A stretch of DNA of 64,000 bases from Thiomicrorhabdus sp965603495 (GTDB lineage: Bacteria; Pseudomonadota; Gammaproteobacteria; Thiomicrospirales; Thiomicrospiraceae): NCBI GenBank assembly GCA_965603495.1, contig CBFDDF010000011.1:1-64000 (forward strand). The letters are read 5' to 3'. The translations under genes were made by a program, and so were the position numbers. The stretch's first letter is position 1; each line of letters starts with the position of its first letter. Below are positions 8,853-17,696 of the stretch, in pieces. The notes beneath the pieces are model-generated. The model was not told where the DNA came from, did no database searches, and worked only from the letters and a program-made list of their open reading frames with translations.

Positions 8853-9938
8853 TTATTTGACCAGGCCTGCTTGTCTTGAAAAGTTAAGCATTTTCTCAAC
8901 TGAGTTTAGGGCTTTTAGGCGAATAGATTCTTCAATCAAAATTTCACCCGTTTGCTTTTCTAAACATTCGGCTAAATTTTGCAGACCATTCATCGCCATC
9001 CATGGGCAGTGTGCACAACTCTGACAAGTTGCACCATGTCCGCCTGTCGGCGCAATCAACAATTTTTTATCCGGTGCCAACTGCTGCATCTTGTAGAAGA
9101 TACCGTAATCAGTGGCCACAATAAATTCTTCATCAGGCAGAGTTTGCACAGCTGTTAGCAAGACTTTGGTTGAACCGACGACATCCGCCAAATTCACCAC
9201 TTCAGTTGGCGATTCAGGGTGCACCAAGACCTTGGCTTGAGGATGTTTATCCATCATTTCTTGTAATTCAAAGGCCTTAAACTCTTCATGGACAATACAA
9301 TGGCCTTGCCAACAAACCATCTCTACACCGGTTTCCTGCTCAATCCAATGACCTAAATGACGATCAGGCGCCCAAATAATCTTTTTGCCCTGTTCCTTCA
9401 GGTGAGTGACAATCTGCAACGCATTTCCAGAAGTGACGACCCAGTCGGCCACAGCCTTGACCTCAACACTGGTATTAGCATAAACCACTACCGTATAATC
9501 AGGATATTGGGCGCAAAACTCCGCAAACTCTTTGGCGGGACAACCTATATCCAAAGAACAAGTCGCCTCTAAATCAGGCATTAGAACCGTTTTTTCAGGG
9601 GAGAGCATTTTTGCAGTTTCGCCCATAAACCGCACGCCACACACGACTAATTCATCCGCTGAAGATTGTGCACCAAAATTGGCCATTTCTAACGAATCCG
9701 CAACCACTCCACCCGTCTCTTCAGCCAATGCCTGTAATTCAGCATCCACATAGTAGTGTGCAATCAATTGTGCATTATGTTTTTTTAATAAGGCTTTAAT
9801 TTTGGTTTTAAGAACCTCTTTTTCAGCATTATTCAACCAGGGTTGCGTTTTTGCTTCAACCGCAAGCTGCTGAATACGAGCTTCTAATCGTGCTGGAATT
9901 TCAACTGTTTGCTGATTCATAGCATCCAAATCCCTCAT
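8853..9938 (-). CDS. nadA: Quinolinate synthase NadA
   Basis: An oxygen-sensitive [4Fe-4S] enzyme that condenses iminoaspartate with dihydroxyacetone phosphate to quinolinate in NAD synthesis. At 361 aa it has three pseudo-symmetric domains. Likely cluster ligands are in VCGVRFMGETAKML, in SLDIGCP and in the C-terminal CQSCAHCPWMAMN. The start could be 9938 or the internal ATG at 9920; neither has a strong ribosome-binding site. It lies 5 bp after aspS, so the two are probably cotranscribed. Its last codons carry a near copy of the ACCAGGCCTGGT palindrome (8860-8871). Confidence 0.96.
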   Translation of the reverse strand: MRDLDAMNQQTVEIPARLEARIQQLAVEAKTQPWLNNAEKEVLKTKIKALLKKHNAQLIAHYYVDAELQALAEETGGVVADSLEMANFGAQSSADELVVCGVRFMGETAKMLSPEKTVLMPDLEATCSLDIGCPAKEFAEFCAQYPDYTVVVYANTSVEVKAVADWVVTSGNALQIVTHLKEQGKKIIWAPDRHLGHWIEQETGVEMVCWQGHCIVHEEFKAFELQEMMDKHPQAKVLVHPESPTEVVNLADVVGSTKVLLTAVQTLPDEEFIVATDYGIFYKMQQLAPDKKLLIAPTGGHGATCQSCAHCPWMAMNGLQNLAECLEKQTGEILIEESIRLKALNSVEKMLNFSRQAGLVK

Positions 9939-9943
9939 TTTTG

Positions 9944-11728
9944 TTACTTCGACTGCTCTAAAGCAGGTTTTTTATAACGCAATCCCAGATCATCAAGCTG
10001 GCTATTATCTACCAGGCCTGGTGCTGCCGTTAATAGACACGCTGCCGATTGTGTTTTAGGGAAGGCGATAACGTCACGAATAGAATCAATTTTACCCAGA
10101 ATCATAATCAGACGGTCTAGCCCAAACGCCATACCAGCATGCGGAGGACAACCGTATTTTAAAGCGTCTAATAAGAAACCAAACTTCTCTCGAGCTTCTT
10201 CATCAGAAATGCCTAGCATCTTAAAGACGGCAGCTTGCATCTCAGAATTATGGATACGTACAGATCCACCACCGACTTCAAGACCATTGATAACCAAATC
10301 GTAGGCTTTAGAAAGCATTTGCTCAGGTTCATCATGATTTAGAATTTCTTCAGTGGTCGCTTTTGGTTGGGTAAACGGATGGTGAATCGCCGTCATACGC
10401 GCAGTTTTTTCATCCGCTTCAAACATTGGAAAATCAACGACCCACACCGGCTTCCATTCACCGTTAAGCATATTCAAATCTTCACCAATCTTAACGCGTA
10501 AAGCCCCTAAGGCTTCGTTTACGATCTTGGCTTTATCCGCACCAAAGAAAACGATATCGCCATCTTCTGCACCGACACGCGCCATAATTTCCATGACTTG
10601 ATCAGGGAAGAACTTAACGATTGGCGATTGAAGCCCTTCAATACCGGCAGCCAGATCATTGACCTTAACGTAAGCCAGACCTTTAGCACCATAGATAGAG
10701 ACAAATTTAGTGTAAGCATCAATCTCTTTACGAGAGATTTTGCCCCCACCTGGTACGCGTAGCGCGGCAACACGTCCCTTAGGATCCTTAGCTGGCGCGG
10801 CAAATACTTTAAATTCGATATCTTGTAACAAATCAGCGACATCGACCAATTCCATATCGATACGTAAATCTGGACGATCAATCCCGAAACGTTGAATCGC
10901 TTCAGAGTAAGGCATACGAGGGAAGTCATAATCAAAATCGACATCAATCGATTCTTTGAATATTGTTTTAGTCAGACCTTCCATCAAATTCATCACAGAG
11001 TCTTCTTCCATAAAAGAGGTCTCGATATCTAACTGTGTAAATTCAGGTTGACGATCGGCACGCAAATCTTCATCACGGAAACAACGGGTAATTTGATAAT
11101 AACGGTCGAAACCAGACATCATTAATAACTGTTTAAACAACTGTGGAGACTGTGGTAATGCAAACGATTTATTTAGGTGGGTACGACTTGGCACCAAATA
11201 ATCTCGCGCCCCTTCAGGGGTTGATTTAGTCAACATCGGTGTTTCGATGTCCATGAAGTTTTGGTCATCTAAATAACGACGCATGGTACGTGTCACTTTA
11301 TAACGCAACATCATAGTTTGTTGCATCTCTTCACGACGTAAATCGATATAGCGATACTTTAAACGTACCTCTTCACTGATATTCTTATCATCTAACTGGA
11401 AAGGAATCGGTTCAGCCATACTTAATACTTCAATATCAGTAGCAACAATCTCTATTTTGCCCGTCACCATATTCGGATTGATAGTGCCTTCAGTACGTGG
11501 AATAACTTTTCCAGTAATCTGTAAAACACACTCCGCACGCAAACGCTCTGCTTTTTCAAATATATCAGCGGTATCAGGGTTAACCACTATTTGAACCAAA
11601 CCTTCTCTATCTCTTAAATCGATAAAGATTACCCCACCATGATCACGTCGGCGGTGAACCCAGCCTGCAACGGTAACGGTTTGATCAATAAATGACTCTG
11701 TGACTTGCCCACAATACTGCGTACGCAT
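9944..11728 (-). CDS. aspS: Aspartyl-tRNA synthetase AspRS
   Basis: A class II synthetase that charges tRNA-Asp in the cytoplasm. The 594-aa bacterial-type protein has an N-terminal OB fold (residues 1-105, GWVHRRRDHGGVIFIDLRDREG), the class II catalytic core with motif 2 (TRCFRDEDLRADRQPEFTQLD), a bacterial insertion domain (about 280-420) and motif 3 (AFGLDRLIM). An exact 12-bp palindrome sits in the C-terminal codons (10011-10022), where it reads APGLVD. Confidence 0.98.
   Translation of the reverse strand: MRTQYCGQVTESFIDQTVTVAGWVHRRRDHGGVIFIDLRDREGLVQIVVNPDTADIFEKAERLRAECVLQITGKVIPRTEGTINPNMVTGKIEIVATDIEVLSMAEPIPFQLDDKNISEEVRLKYRYIDLRREEMQQTMMLRYKVTRTMRRYLDDQNFMDIETPMLTKSTPEGARDYLVPSRTHLNKSFALPQSPQLFKQLLMMSGFDRYYQITRCFRDEDLRADRQPEFTQLDIETSFMEEDSVMNLMEGLTKTIFKESIDVDFDYDFPRMPYSEAIQRFGIDRPDLRIDMELVDVADLLQDIEFKVFAAPAKDPKGRVAALRVPGGGKISRKEIDAYTKFVSIYGAKGLAYVKVNDLAAGIEGLQSPIVKFFPDQVMEIMARVGAEDGDIVFFGADKAKIVNEALGALRVKIGEDLNMLNGEWKPVWVVDFPMFEADEKTARMTAIHHPFTQPKATTEEILNHDEPEQMLSKAYDLVINGLEVGGGSVRIHNSEMQAAVFKMLGISDEEAREKFGFLLDALKYGCPPHAGMAFGLDRLIMILGKIDSIRDVIAFPKTQSAACLLTAAPGLVDNSQLDDLGLRYKKPALEQSK
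10011..10022. repeat. ACCAGGCCTGGT palindrome, copy 1 (in aspS)
   Basis: Exact 12-bp copy within the aspS coding region. It is read on the minus strand as A|CCA|GGC|CTG|GT (Pro-Gly-Leu), a codon frame different from the thiL and pepP copies. The outer flanks are not complementary beyond the core. Confidence 0.9.
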
Positions 11729-11901
11729 ATTTTTTAACCCTTTTACAAATGTTTAGTGATTAGACATTGCAACGAGCGTGTTAGATCCCCCTTAAAAAAT
11801 GAGCAACCTTAACTCCCTCTACTTCAATGTCCTTTACTTAATAATATCTTTGCCCAATTTGGACATTTTAATTTTTCAGGGGTTTAAACCCTTTGAATTC
11901 T

Positions 11902-12615
11902 TTACTCTTTTTCTGAACCTGAGCTTGGTTTAATCGCCAGTGAACTTTCTAAATTAACCGCTGGATTAACTTCTAACTCAACTTGTGGCTTCATGGATTT
12001 ATAGGCATTCGCATCAGGCACGATTACACCACCCGAGATGACCATTTTCAAGGCGTCATCCACATTCATCTCCAACTCGATGACCTCATTTTTTGAAGCC
12101 ATAATAAAGAAACCTGAGGTTGGATTAGGCGTCGTTGGAACAAATAAATTCACAACACTATTCATGCCCGTTTTCTTTTGTGCCTCACCTTGCAAAGTTC
12201 CCGTTTGAAAGGCCAACGTCCATAAGCCTGCACGAGGATATTGGACTAAATAAGCCTTTTGAAAAGTTTGCTCTCCTGACCCTAAAACCGCTTCGGCAAT
12301 CTGCTTAACCGCGTGATAGATTGAGCGCACCAACGGAATACGTGATAATAACGACTCCCACATGGCCACTAAACGGCTTCCCAAAAAGTTCGCAACGACA
12401 ACACCCGTCACTAAAATCAAAGTTAGCGAGAGTAAAACGCCAAATCCAGGAATATCAACGCCTAACAAAACATCTGGTCGATATTGATGTGGTAGCAACA
12501 GTAGGCTTTGATCAAACAAGCCCACCAAAAATTTAATCACAGCAAGCGTGACCCCTAAAGGCAACCAAACCAACAACCCTGCAATTAAATACCGTTTAAA
12601 ATACGACACATTCAA
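11902..12615 (-). CDS. DUF502 family inner-membrane protein
   Basis: A 237-aa membrane protein of unknown role. It has two N-terminal transmembrane helices (about 8-32, YLIAGLLVWLPLGVTLAVIKFL, and 55-78, GFGVLLSLTLILVTGVVVANFLG; both quoted only to show hydrophobicity), then the family segment SLLSRIPLVRSIYHAVKQIAE and a soluble domain with FVPTTPNPTSGFF. I recognise the pattern as DUF502, a family often next to aspS. It lies 173 bp upstream of aspS on the same strand. The molecular function is unknown. Confidence 0.85.
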   Translation of the reverse strand: MNVSYFKRYLIAGLLVWLPLGVTLAVIKFLVGLFDQSLLLLPHQYRPDVLLGVDIPGFGVLLSLTLILVTGVVVANFLGSRLVAMWESLLSRIPLVRSIYHAVKQIAEAVLGSGEQTFQKAYLVQYPRAGLWTLAFQTGTLQGEAQKKTGMNSVVNLFVPTTPNPTSGFFIMASKNEVIELEMNVDDALKMVISGGVIVPDANAYKSMKPQVELEVNPAVNLESSLAIKPSSGSEKE

Positions 12616-12834
12616 AACCTATTAGAAAAGAGTGGACAAACAAACGATTTATTATAAAGGATTACAACGGATATTTGAAAAGTAAACGTAAAGAAATTAT
12701 ACAAAGACAACAACCCAATAAAGGCGTGTAAGAAGATAAGAAATCAATTTTTAAAACCCTAATCGCACAACCCATCAAAAAAGCCATTCAGTAAGCGTGC
12801 AATCATTCAACCTAGCCTCCCCTCCAAAAAGATT

Positions 12835-13473
12835 TTAGATATAAAGTTCCACTGGCGGATCATTCGCCAATCGTTTCACCAAATCGCCTTCCGTGACAAT
12901 ACCCACTACTTCACTGAATTCACTCATAATAACCAAAGCACCGATATCATAATCACTTAAGACCTTTGCGACATGCCGAATATCAGTATCACCACTAGTC
13001 GTCATCACCTGAGGCTGCATAATCTCCGCAACGGTCTCTTGCTTTACCCCCTCTAACAGCCCTTTTTTATTGACAATCACTCGCCCTAGCAAATCAGCTT
13101 GGGAACACAGACCAACTAATACGCCAGCTTTCATGACAGGTAAATATGAAACTTTGCGCTCTTGCATTAAGATCCAAGCCTCCTCCAAACTATTTTCATC
13201 CGAGACCAACACCACTGGAGAAGACATAATCTCGGCGACCTTGACGACAACACGCCGACGCTTATCAGCTTGATTCACCTCATATGCATGCACAGCCGAG
13301 CCTGACCCTTGAGGCTTTTGGGCATGATAAGACGAATGCAAATCAGCCTTATCACCTTCCAGCACATCCTCTTCAACTGGATTGACGGGCATTATAGGGG
13401 GAACCCTAAGAGGAGGTGCCTTAAACTTTTGGCCAATAAAACTTCTACCCTCAGGTGCGTAAACAATAAACAT
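12835..13473 (-). CDS. CBS-domain pair protein
   Basis: A 212-aa protein with a proline-rich unstructured N-terminus (about 1-75) and two CBS motifs (about 82-135, AEIMSSPVVLVSDENSLEEA, and 148-205, AEIMQPQVMTTSGDTDIRHV ending IVTEGDLVKRL). CBS pairs usually bind adenine nucleotides and act as sensors. No catalytic domain is attached, so it may be a free regulatory subunit; the partner is unknown. It is flanked by about 220-bp gaps on each side and appears monocistronic. Confidence 0.88.
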   Translation of the reverse strand: MFIVYAPEGRSFIGQKFKAPPLRVPPIMPVNPVEEDVLEGDKADLHSSYHAQKPQGSGSAVHAYEVNQADKRRRVVVKVAEIMSSPVVLVSDENSLEEAWILMQERKVSYLPVMKAGVLVGLCSQADLLGRVIVNKKGLLEGVKQETVAEIMQPQVMTTSGDTDIRHVAKVLSDYDIGALVIMSEFSEVVGIVTEGDLVKRLANDPPVELYI

Positions 13474-13696
13474 ACTGACCTCTAATTAAACAATATGGAC
13501 AAATAACCAACCACGTCATGAGGCAAACTATCACTTTAAGCAAAGAAACCCAAGACTCTAATTACCTTATCGACTTCACAATCAAATTACTTTAATTTTC
13601 GTATCGAGTTCAACCTCAATCTTACTAGAAAATACCCTAGCAATTGACTATACTAATTAAGTTTTCCAAACTCATTTTATTTATAAGGATTTAAAC

Positions 13697-14299
13697 ATGT
13701 CAGTTCTTGTCACTAAACAAGCTCCAGATTTTACCTCAGCAGCAGTCCTTGCGGACGGTTCGATCGTCGATGACTTCAACTTAAAAAGCCACATCGCTGG
13801 TAAATATGCAGTTGTATTCTTCTACCCGCTAGATTTCACATTTGTATGCCCTTCTGAAATTTTAGCATTTGATCACCGTGTTGAGAAATTCAAGTCACTC
13901 AACACTGAAGTTATTGGTATTTCTGTTGATTCTCAATTCACGCACAATGCATGGCGTAATACACCTGTTAACGAAGGTGGCTTAGGGCCAGTTAAGTTCC
14001 CTTTAGTGGCTGATCTTGGTGGTTCTATTATGGAAGCATACGGCATTGTTCACCCTGCTAACATCGCACTGCGTGGTGCATTTTTAATCGATCTAAACGG
14101 TGTCGTTCGCCACCAAGTCGTTAACGACTTACCACTTGGTCGTAATGTTGATGAAATGGTTCGTATGGTTGAAGCGCTTCAGTTCCACGAAGAAGTTGGT
14201 GAAGTTTGCCCTGCTGGTTGGAATAAAGGCGATGAAGGAATGCAGGATACACCAGACGGTGTTGCTGATTACCTAAGCAAGCACTCTGACGAGTTGTAA
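13697..14299 (+). CDS. Typical 2-Cys peroxiredoxin (AhpC/Prx1 family)
   Basis: A thiol peroxidase that reduces hydrogen peroxide and organic hydroperoxides in the cytoplasm. At 200 aa it carries the peroxidatic site FYPLDFTFVCPSE (Cys51) and the resolving site GEVCPAGW (Cys171), the layout of dimeric typical 2-Cys enzymes. A SD-like AAGGA precedes the ATG. It is monocistronic with a strong terminator at 14374-14405. No reductase (ahpF) is adjacent, so thioredoxin is the likely reductant. Confidence 0.95.
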   Translation: MSVLVTKQAPDFTSAAVLADGSIVDDFNLKSHIAGKYAVVFFYPLDFTFVCPSEILAFDHRVEKFKSLNTEVIGISVDSQFTHNAWRNTPVNEGGLGPVKFPLVADLGGSIMEAYGIVHPANIALRGAFLIDLNGVVRHQVVNDLPLGRNVDEMVRMVEALQFHEEVGEVCPAGWNKGDEGMQDTPDGVADYLSKHSDEL

Positions 14300-14373
14300 G
14301 CTCAATCGTTTTTGAATGTGTATTTATTTAATCCTCACAAACGGATAAAATAACGCCATTCAATCAAGCTGCT

Positions 14374-14405
14374 AAAAAGGCCGTCATTATTGACGGCCTT
14401 TTTTT
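14374..14405 (+). terminator. Intrinsic terminator of the peroxiredoxin gene
   Basis: The stem AAAGGCCGTCA/TGACGGCCTTT with an ATTAT-type loop is followed by a T tract. It lies 75 bp after the peroxiredoxin stop and 18 bp before ispA, so ispA needs its own promoter or read-through. Confidence 0.9.
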
Positions 14406-14422
14406 ATGGCTTTTAAACAGCG

Positions 14423-15322
14423 ATGGAGCCCCTTTTGCAAACTCAATTAAAAACTTATCAAAACCGAGTCAACCAGGCGCTTGAAACCCTATTCAAGCAA
14501 CTTAGCGAGCAACAGCCAAACATTCCGCTAAAACTCATTGAAGCCACTCAATACGCAACGTTAAATAACGGCAAGCGACTCAGACCCGCTTTAATTTATG
14601 CCATAGGTGAAGCACTTAAAGTTCCACTATCTCACCTAGACGCAGCGGCCTGCGCCATTGAGTTAATTCACAGCTACTCACTAGTACACGACGACCTGCC
14701 GGCAATGGATGATGATGACTTGCGCAGAGGTCAACCTACTTGCCACATTCAATATGATGAAGCCACCGCTATTTTGGTCGGGGATGCTCAACAAACTTTG
14801 GCTTTTCAAATACTCAGTGAAGACCCACTTGTGAGCGATGTGCATAAAATAAAATTGATACAGCAACTCAGTCAAGCCAGTGGCATGAGCGGCATGATCG
14901 GCGGGCAAATGATTGACATCCAATCTGAAGGCTTATTGCCAAAACTATCCCACTTGAAAACCATGCACCTTATGAAAACTGGCGCGCTGATTAAAGCCGC
15001 TCTACTAATGGGCGCTTGTCAAAGTCAAGACTACGCCAAACTGGCCGACCACATAGCCTCATTTGGTAACGCAATCGGACTCGCTTTTCAGGTACAAGAT
15101 GATATTTTGGATATCGAAAGCGACACTCAAACACTAGGTAAACCCCAAGGCAGCGACTTACAAGCCAATAAATCCACCTATCCAAAGCTTCTCGGACTAG
15201 ATTCCGCCAAAAGATATCGTGATGAGTTGATAGAAGAGGCGTTACAAACCCTACAAAAAATGGATTTAAACACGTCTTTTTTAGAAGCTTTGACACACTA
15301 TATCGTACAAAGAAAGCATTAG
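14423..15322 (+). CDS. ispA: Farnesyl diphosphate synthase (polyprenyl synthetase)
   Basis: Condenses isopentenyl diphosphate with dimethylallyl/geranyl diphosphate to farnesyl diphosphate, precursor of undecaprenyl phosphate and the ubiquinone side chain. At 299 aa it has the first aspartate-rich motif HDDLPAMDDDDLRRG with the two-residue insertion typical of short-chain bacterial enzymes, and the second motif QVQDDILDIESD. The usual partners xseB and dxs are not adjacent. The ATG at 14423 lies just after the upstream terminator and has only a weak ribosome-binding site. Confidence 0.95.
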   Translation: MEPLLQTQLKTYQNRVNQALETLFKQLSEQQPNIPLKLIEATQYATLNNGKRLRPALIYAIGEALKVPLSHLDAAACAIELIHSYSLVHDDLPAMDDDDLRRGQPTCHIQYDEATAILVGDAQQTLAFQILSEDPLVSDVHKIKLIQQLSQASGMSGMIGGQMIDIQSEGLLPKLSHLKTMHLMKTGALIKAALLMGACQSQDYAKLADHIASFGNAIGLAFQVQDDILDIESDTQTLGKPQGSDLQANKSTYPKLLGLDSAKRYRDELIEEALQTLQKMDLNTSFLEALTHYIVQRKH

Positions 15323-15330
15323 AGGGATTG

Positions 15331-15342
15331 ACCAGACCTGGT
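15331..15342. repeat. Degenerate ACCAGACCTGGT copy
   Basis: Differs from the 12-bp palindrome consensus at one base (G to A in the centre), eight bases after the ispA stop. It looks like a decayed copy. Confidence 0.6.
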
Positions 15343-15491
15343 GATAAGTTAATGGCATCCATCCAAAATGCCTACCATACCCGAACGTATGACAGGATTA
15401 CTGATAACAAAATCGCAACCAGAGAATAGCCCTCTACACCCGAGAGGACTTCAAGCTATTGAATAACATATAGGCACCTTGCCACGCATTA

Positions 15492-15502
15492 CCCCCCCCC
15501 CC
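15492..15502 (+). repeat. Poly-C tract (11 C)
   Basis: An uninterrupted run of 11 C in non-coding DNA 255 bp upstream of queD. Tracts of this length are prone to slipped-strand length change. Confidence 0.85.
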
Positions 15503-15716
15503 TAAACTTGATAGATTCCCCACCAAAATAATCATTAAAACACGACTGTTATTCAAAACAATACTCAAAACATCCCCAACTAAAACCTAGCCAATTAGCA
15601 CCAAGCAATCTCTATAAAAATCAGGCGTTAAATAACAGTATGATTTCAAAGGGAAACAATCTCCGATTAAAACAATTCTTTATAGAAGATTACTTTTAAT
15701 AACCCCTACTTTTCGT

Positions 15717-15722
15717 TATAAT
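15717..15722 (+). promoter_or_regulatory. -10 element upstream of queD
   Basis: A perfect TATAAT lies 37 bp before the queD ATG. An AT-rich TTTTAA at 15694-15699 is at -35 distance (17 bp) but matches poorly. Confidence 0.5.
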
Positions 15723-15758
15723 GCTTTTCCTTTTTAGCTTGGCACAGAATCAGACGTT

Positions 15759-16136
15759 ATGGCTCAAACATTTATATTAAAAACCCTATTGGATTTTGCC
15801 TCCGCTCACAGCCTTCGCGGTTATCCTGGTGATTGCGCAAAATTACATGGCCACAACTGGAAAATTGAAGTGCAGGTATCTGGCACGCAACTCAATGAAA
15901 TCGGTATGGTGATTGATTTTAAAGAGATTAAACGCCACGCTAAAGTAGTCATTAAAGAGCTAGACCATACCTTCTTGAATGACCACCCACACTTTAAAGA
16001 AACCAATCCAACGGCTGAAAACATCGCTGTGTACCTGTTCCGTGAAATAGAATCGCGCATCTCTACCCCTGAAGTCAAAATGCATAGTATTACCGTTTGG
16101 GAAAATGATCGAAATTGCGTCATTTATTCTGAGTAA
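15759..16136 (+). CDS. queD: 6-carboxy-5,6,7,8-tetrahydropterin synthase QueD
   Basis: Converts dihydroneopterin triphosphate to 6-carboxytetrahydropterin, the second step toward queuosine. At 125 aa it shows the zinc ligands His17 (FASAHSL), His30 and His32 (KLHGHNW), the catalytic Cys26 (GDCAKLHGH, the QueD/PTPS-I pattern), ELDHTFLND, and PTAENIAVYLF with its substrate-binding Glu. It is monocistronic and unlinked to queC, which is 14 kb away. Confidence 0.95.
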   Translation: MAQTFILKTLLDFASAHSLRGYPGDCAKLHGHNWKIEVQVSGTQLNEIGMVIDFKEIKRHAKVVIKELDHTFLNDHPHFKETNPTAENIAVYLFREIESRISTPEVKMHSITVWENDRNCVIYSE

Positions 16137-16279
16137 TTTCAGACTTCATCGAACATTGAACTTATCAGCATGCAATGCTTGTGACGATGTTTTCAATAAT
16201 CATTCAAATAATACCTGCCTCCCTCTATAGCCTGCTAAAATCGTTTTAAGAAATTAACTTGATTATCAGCAGGCCTGAA

Positions 16280-17065
16280 ATGACATCTTTATCACTGACC
16301 CAACTTCTGTTCTTTAGCGGCTTATTCGGCCTTATTATTGGTAGTTTTATCTCCATGCTGAGCTGGAGGCTGCCACGCATTATGATGCTTGAGGGCGATG
16401 AACAATTCAAAGCAATTAGTATCGGGGGTTCTAAATGCCCACAGTGCGAGACACCCCTCCCTTGGTATCGACTCATCCCCCTTTTCAGCTGGCTATCAAC
16501 TCGTGGAAAGTGCCATCATTGCAAAATTAAGATCTCGCCGCGCTACCCACTTATAGAACTGAGCACTGCAATTGGCACCATAACCATGACCTGGCTCTTT
16601 GGACTCACACCAGAAGGGATAGCGGCACTTATTTTCACTTGGATGCTGATCACGATTTGTGTGATTGATTTTGAGCACCACTTAATTTTAGACAACCTCA
16701 GCTTACCCCTACTATGGCTTGGCTTACTTTTTAACACCCAATCGCTATTTACATCCCCTATAGAAGCGATCTGGGGTGCGGCAATCGGTTACCTGTTACT
16801 GTGGCTAGTCTTTCACAGTTTTAAATTCTTTACGGGTAAAGAAGGCATGGGATATGGTGACTTTAAGCTGCTCGCGGCTTTAGGTGCGTGGTTTGGATTT
16901 GTTGCTTTGCCGCAAATCATTCTGCTTGCGGCACTCAGCAGCATTGTGATTGGATTGATTGGTATCACGCTCAAACTAAGAAAAATGGATACGCCTTTAG
17001 CTTTTGGTCCATTTCTCGCGTTAGGTGGATGGGTAACGTTAATTGCTGGACCGAATATATTTTAG
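16280..17065 (+). CDS. Prepilin peptidase / N-methyltransferase (A24 family, PilD-like)
   Basis: An inner-membrane aspartic peptidase that cleaves and N-methylates type IV prepilins or type II pseudopilins. It shows the N-terminal GLIIGSFISMLSWRLP, two CxxC pairs in the cytoplasmic zinc loop (CPQC and CHHC), the catalytic aspartates in CVIDFEHHLI and GMGYGDFKLLAALGAW, and about seven hydrophobic helices. The frame opens at a TTG (16259), but ATG 16280 gives the usual N-terminus; length is then 261 aa. No pilB or pilC neighbours are present, so pilD versus gspO cannot be decided. Confidence 0.92.
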   Translation: MTSLSLTQLLFFSGLFGLIIGSFISMLSWRLPRIMMLEGDEQFKAISIGGSKCPQCETPLPWYRLIPLFSWLSTRGKCHHCKIKISPRYPLIELSTAIGTITMTWLFGLTPEGIAALIFTWMLITICVIDFEHHLILDNLSLPLLWLGLLFNTQSLFTSPIEAIWGAAIGYLLLWLVFHSFKFFTGKEGMGYGDFKLLAALGAWFGFVALPQIILLAALSSIVIGLIGITLKLRKMDTPLAFGPFLALGGWVTLIAGPNIF

Positions 17066-17120
17066 ATTTTTAGGGGAACGACTTCCAAAACCCTACCAAT
17101 AATCACATTCATTTAGACAT

Positions 17121-17151
17121 AAAAAAAGCGCTCTATAAAGAGCGCTTTTTT
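17121..17151 (+). terminator. Terminator after prepilin peptidase
   Basis: AAAAAAGCGCTCT-ATAA-AGAGCGCTTTTTT: a 7-bp GC-rich stem with A and T tracts on its two sides, so it could serve both this gene and the convergent DUF3579 gene. Confidence 0.9.
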
Positions 17152-17220
17152 ATATTCAAATCTCTAAGAATTTTTTAATATCCTTAATCCATTCAAAGCA
17201 AAATAGCTTGCGGAACCTAC

Positions 17221-17511
17221 CTAAGCACCTAGCTTCTGTTCATCAATATCACAAACCTTCGTCATTTTCAGGCTGTTACTTTGCACAAAGTTCATCAAAT
17301 ACTGAAACATACACGGATTTTTAATCTCAAGTTCAGTATCGATAATCAGACACTTCTGCCCCTCATACAACTCAGGATGCAACAAGTCGGAATAAACCAA
17401 ACGCTGTTTATGGTAACTTGCGCCCAGAGATGCAATCCGATCAATCCAATCACTTGGTCTAAACTTGCGACCGTCTTCGGTCACGCCTTCAATAATATAT
17501 TTACAGTGCAC
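17221..17511 (-). CDS. DUF3579 family protein
   Basis: A 96-aa cytoplasmic protein of unknown function. The N-terminal VTEDGRKFRPSDWIDRIAS matches my memory of the DUF3579 signature. It continues with a short globular region (LVYSDLLHPELYEGQKCLIIDTEL cannot be quoted whole; key part GQKCLIID) and a C-terminal helix. The start is GTG at 17511 with no clear ribosome-binding site; an upstream ATG is closed by a stop. It converges on the prepilin peptidase gene. Confidence 0.75.
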   Translation of the reverse strand: MHCKYIIEGVTEDGRKFRPSDWIDRIASLGASYHKQRLVYSDLLHPELYEGQKCLIIDTELEIKNPCMFQYLMNFVQSNSLKMTKVCDIDEQKLGA

Positions 17512-17604
17512 TTTTGGTTTAGCCCATTAGAAAATTCAAAACCACATGATTTTAGCATAACTTGTTTACTAGTTCTGCTAAATAACGCTGTTATTCCTTT
17601 AAAA

Positions 17605-17650
17605 ATCACGACATAAACTCTTTAAACATCACGACATAATCCTTTTAAAC
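17605..17650 (+). repeat. Two tandem 23-bp repeats upstream of aroG
   Basis: Units 17605-17627 and 17628-17650 share ATCACGACATAA and CTTTTAAAC-type ends and differ at a few internal bases. A weaker third unit may precede them (17582-17604). Confidence 0.6.
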
Positions 17651-17672
17651 ATCCATTTTTCAGTCACATTTA

Positions 17673-17696
17673 AGAATGACCAGGCCTGGTCATTCT
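17673..17696. repeat. 24-bp perfect palindrome with ACCAGGCCTGGT core, copy 2
   Basis: Core at 17679-17690, extended by AGAATG on the left and its complement CATTCT on the right. It is intergenic, upstream of aroG. There is no T tract, so it is not a standard terminator. Confidence 0.93.

Larger units (their letters stand above)
15323..15758. other. 436-bp intergenic region between ispA and queD
   Basis: No coding potential is seen. It holds a one-mismatch copy of the palindrome (ACCAGACCTGGT, 15331-15342), a nested inverted repeat (ATAGC-CCTCT ... AGAGG ... GCTAT, 15426-15459), an 11-base C tract (15492-15502) and the queD promoter (15717-15722). Confidence 0.7.

Noticed and set aside
10519..10947. 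142-aa frame within aspS
   Set aside because: It overlaps the AspRS insertion domain in another frame and has no start signal.
11880..11891. GGGTTTAAACCC palindrome downstream of the DUF502 gene, as a terminator
   Set aside because: There is no T tract on the minus strand and the hairpin would have almost no loop. It also does not share the ACCAGGCCTGGT core.
17281..17616. 111-aa plus-strand frame over the DUF3579 gene
   Set aside because: It has no family features, and the minus-strand DUF3579 frame has a recognisable signature.
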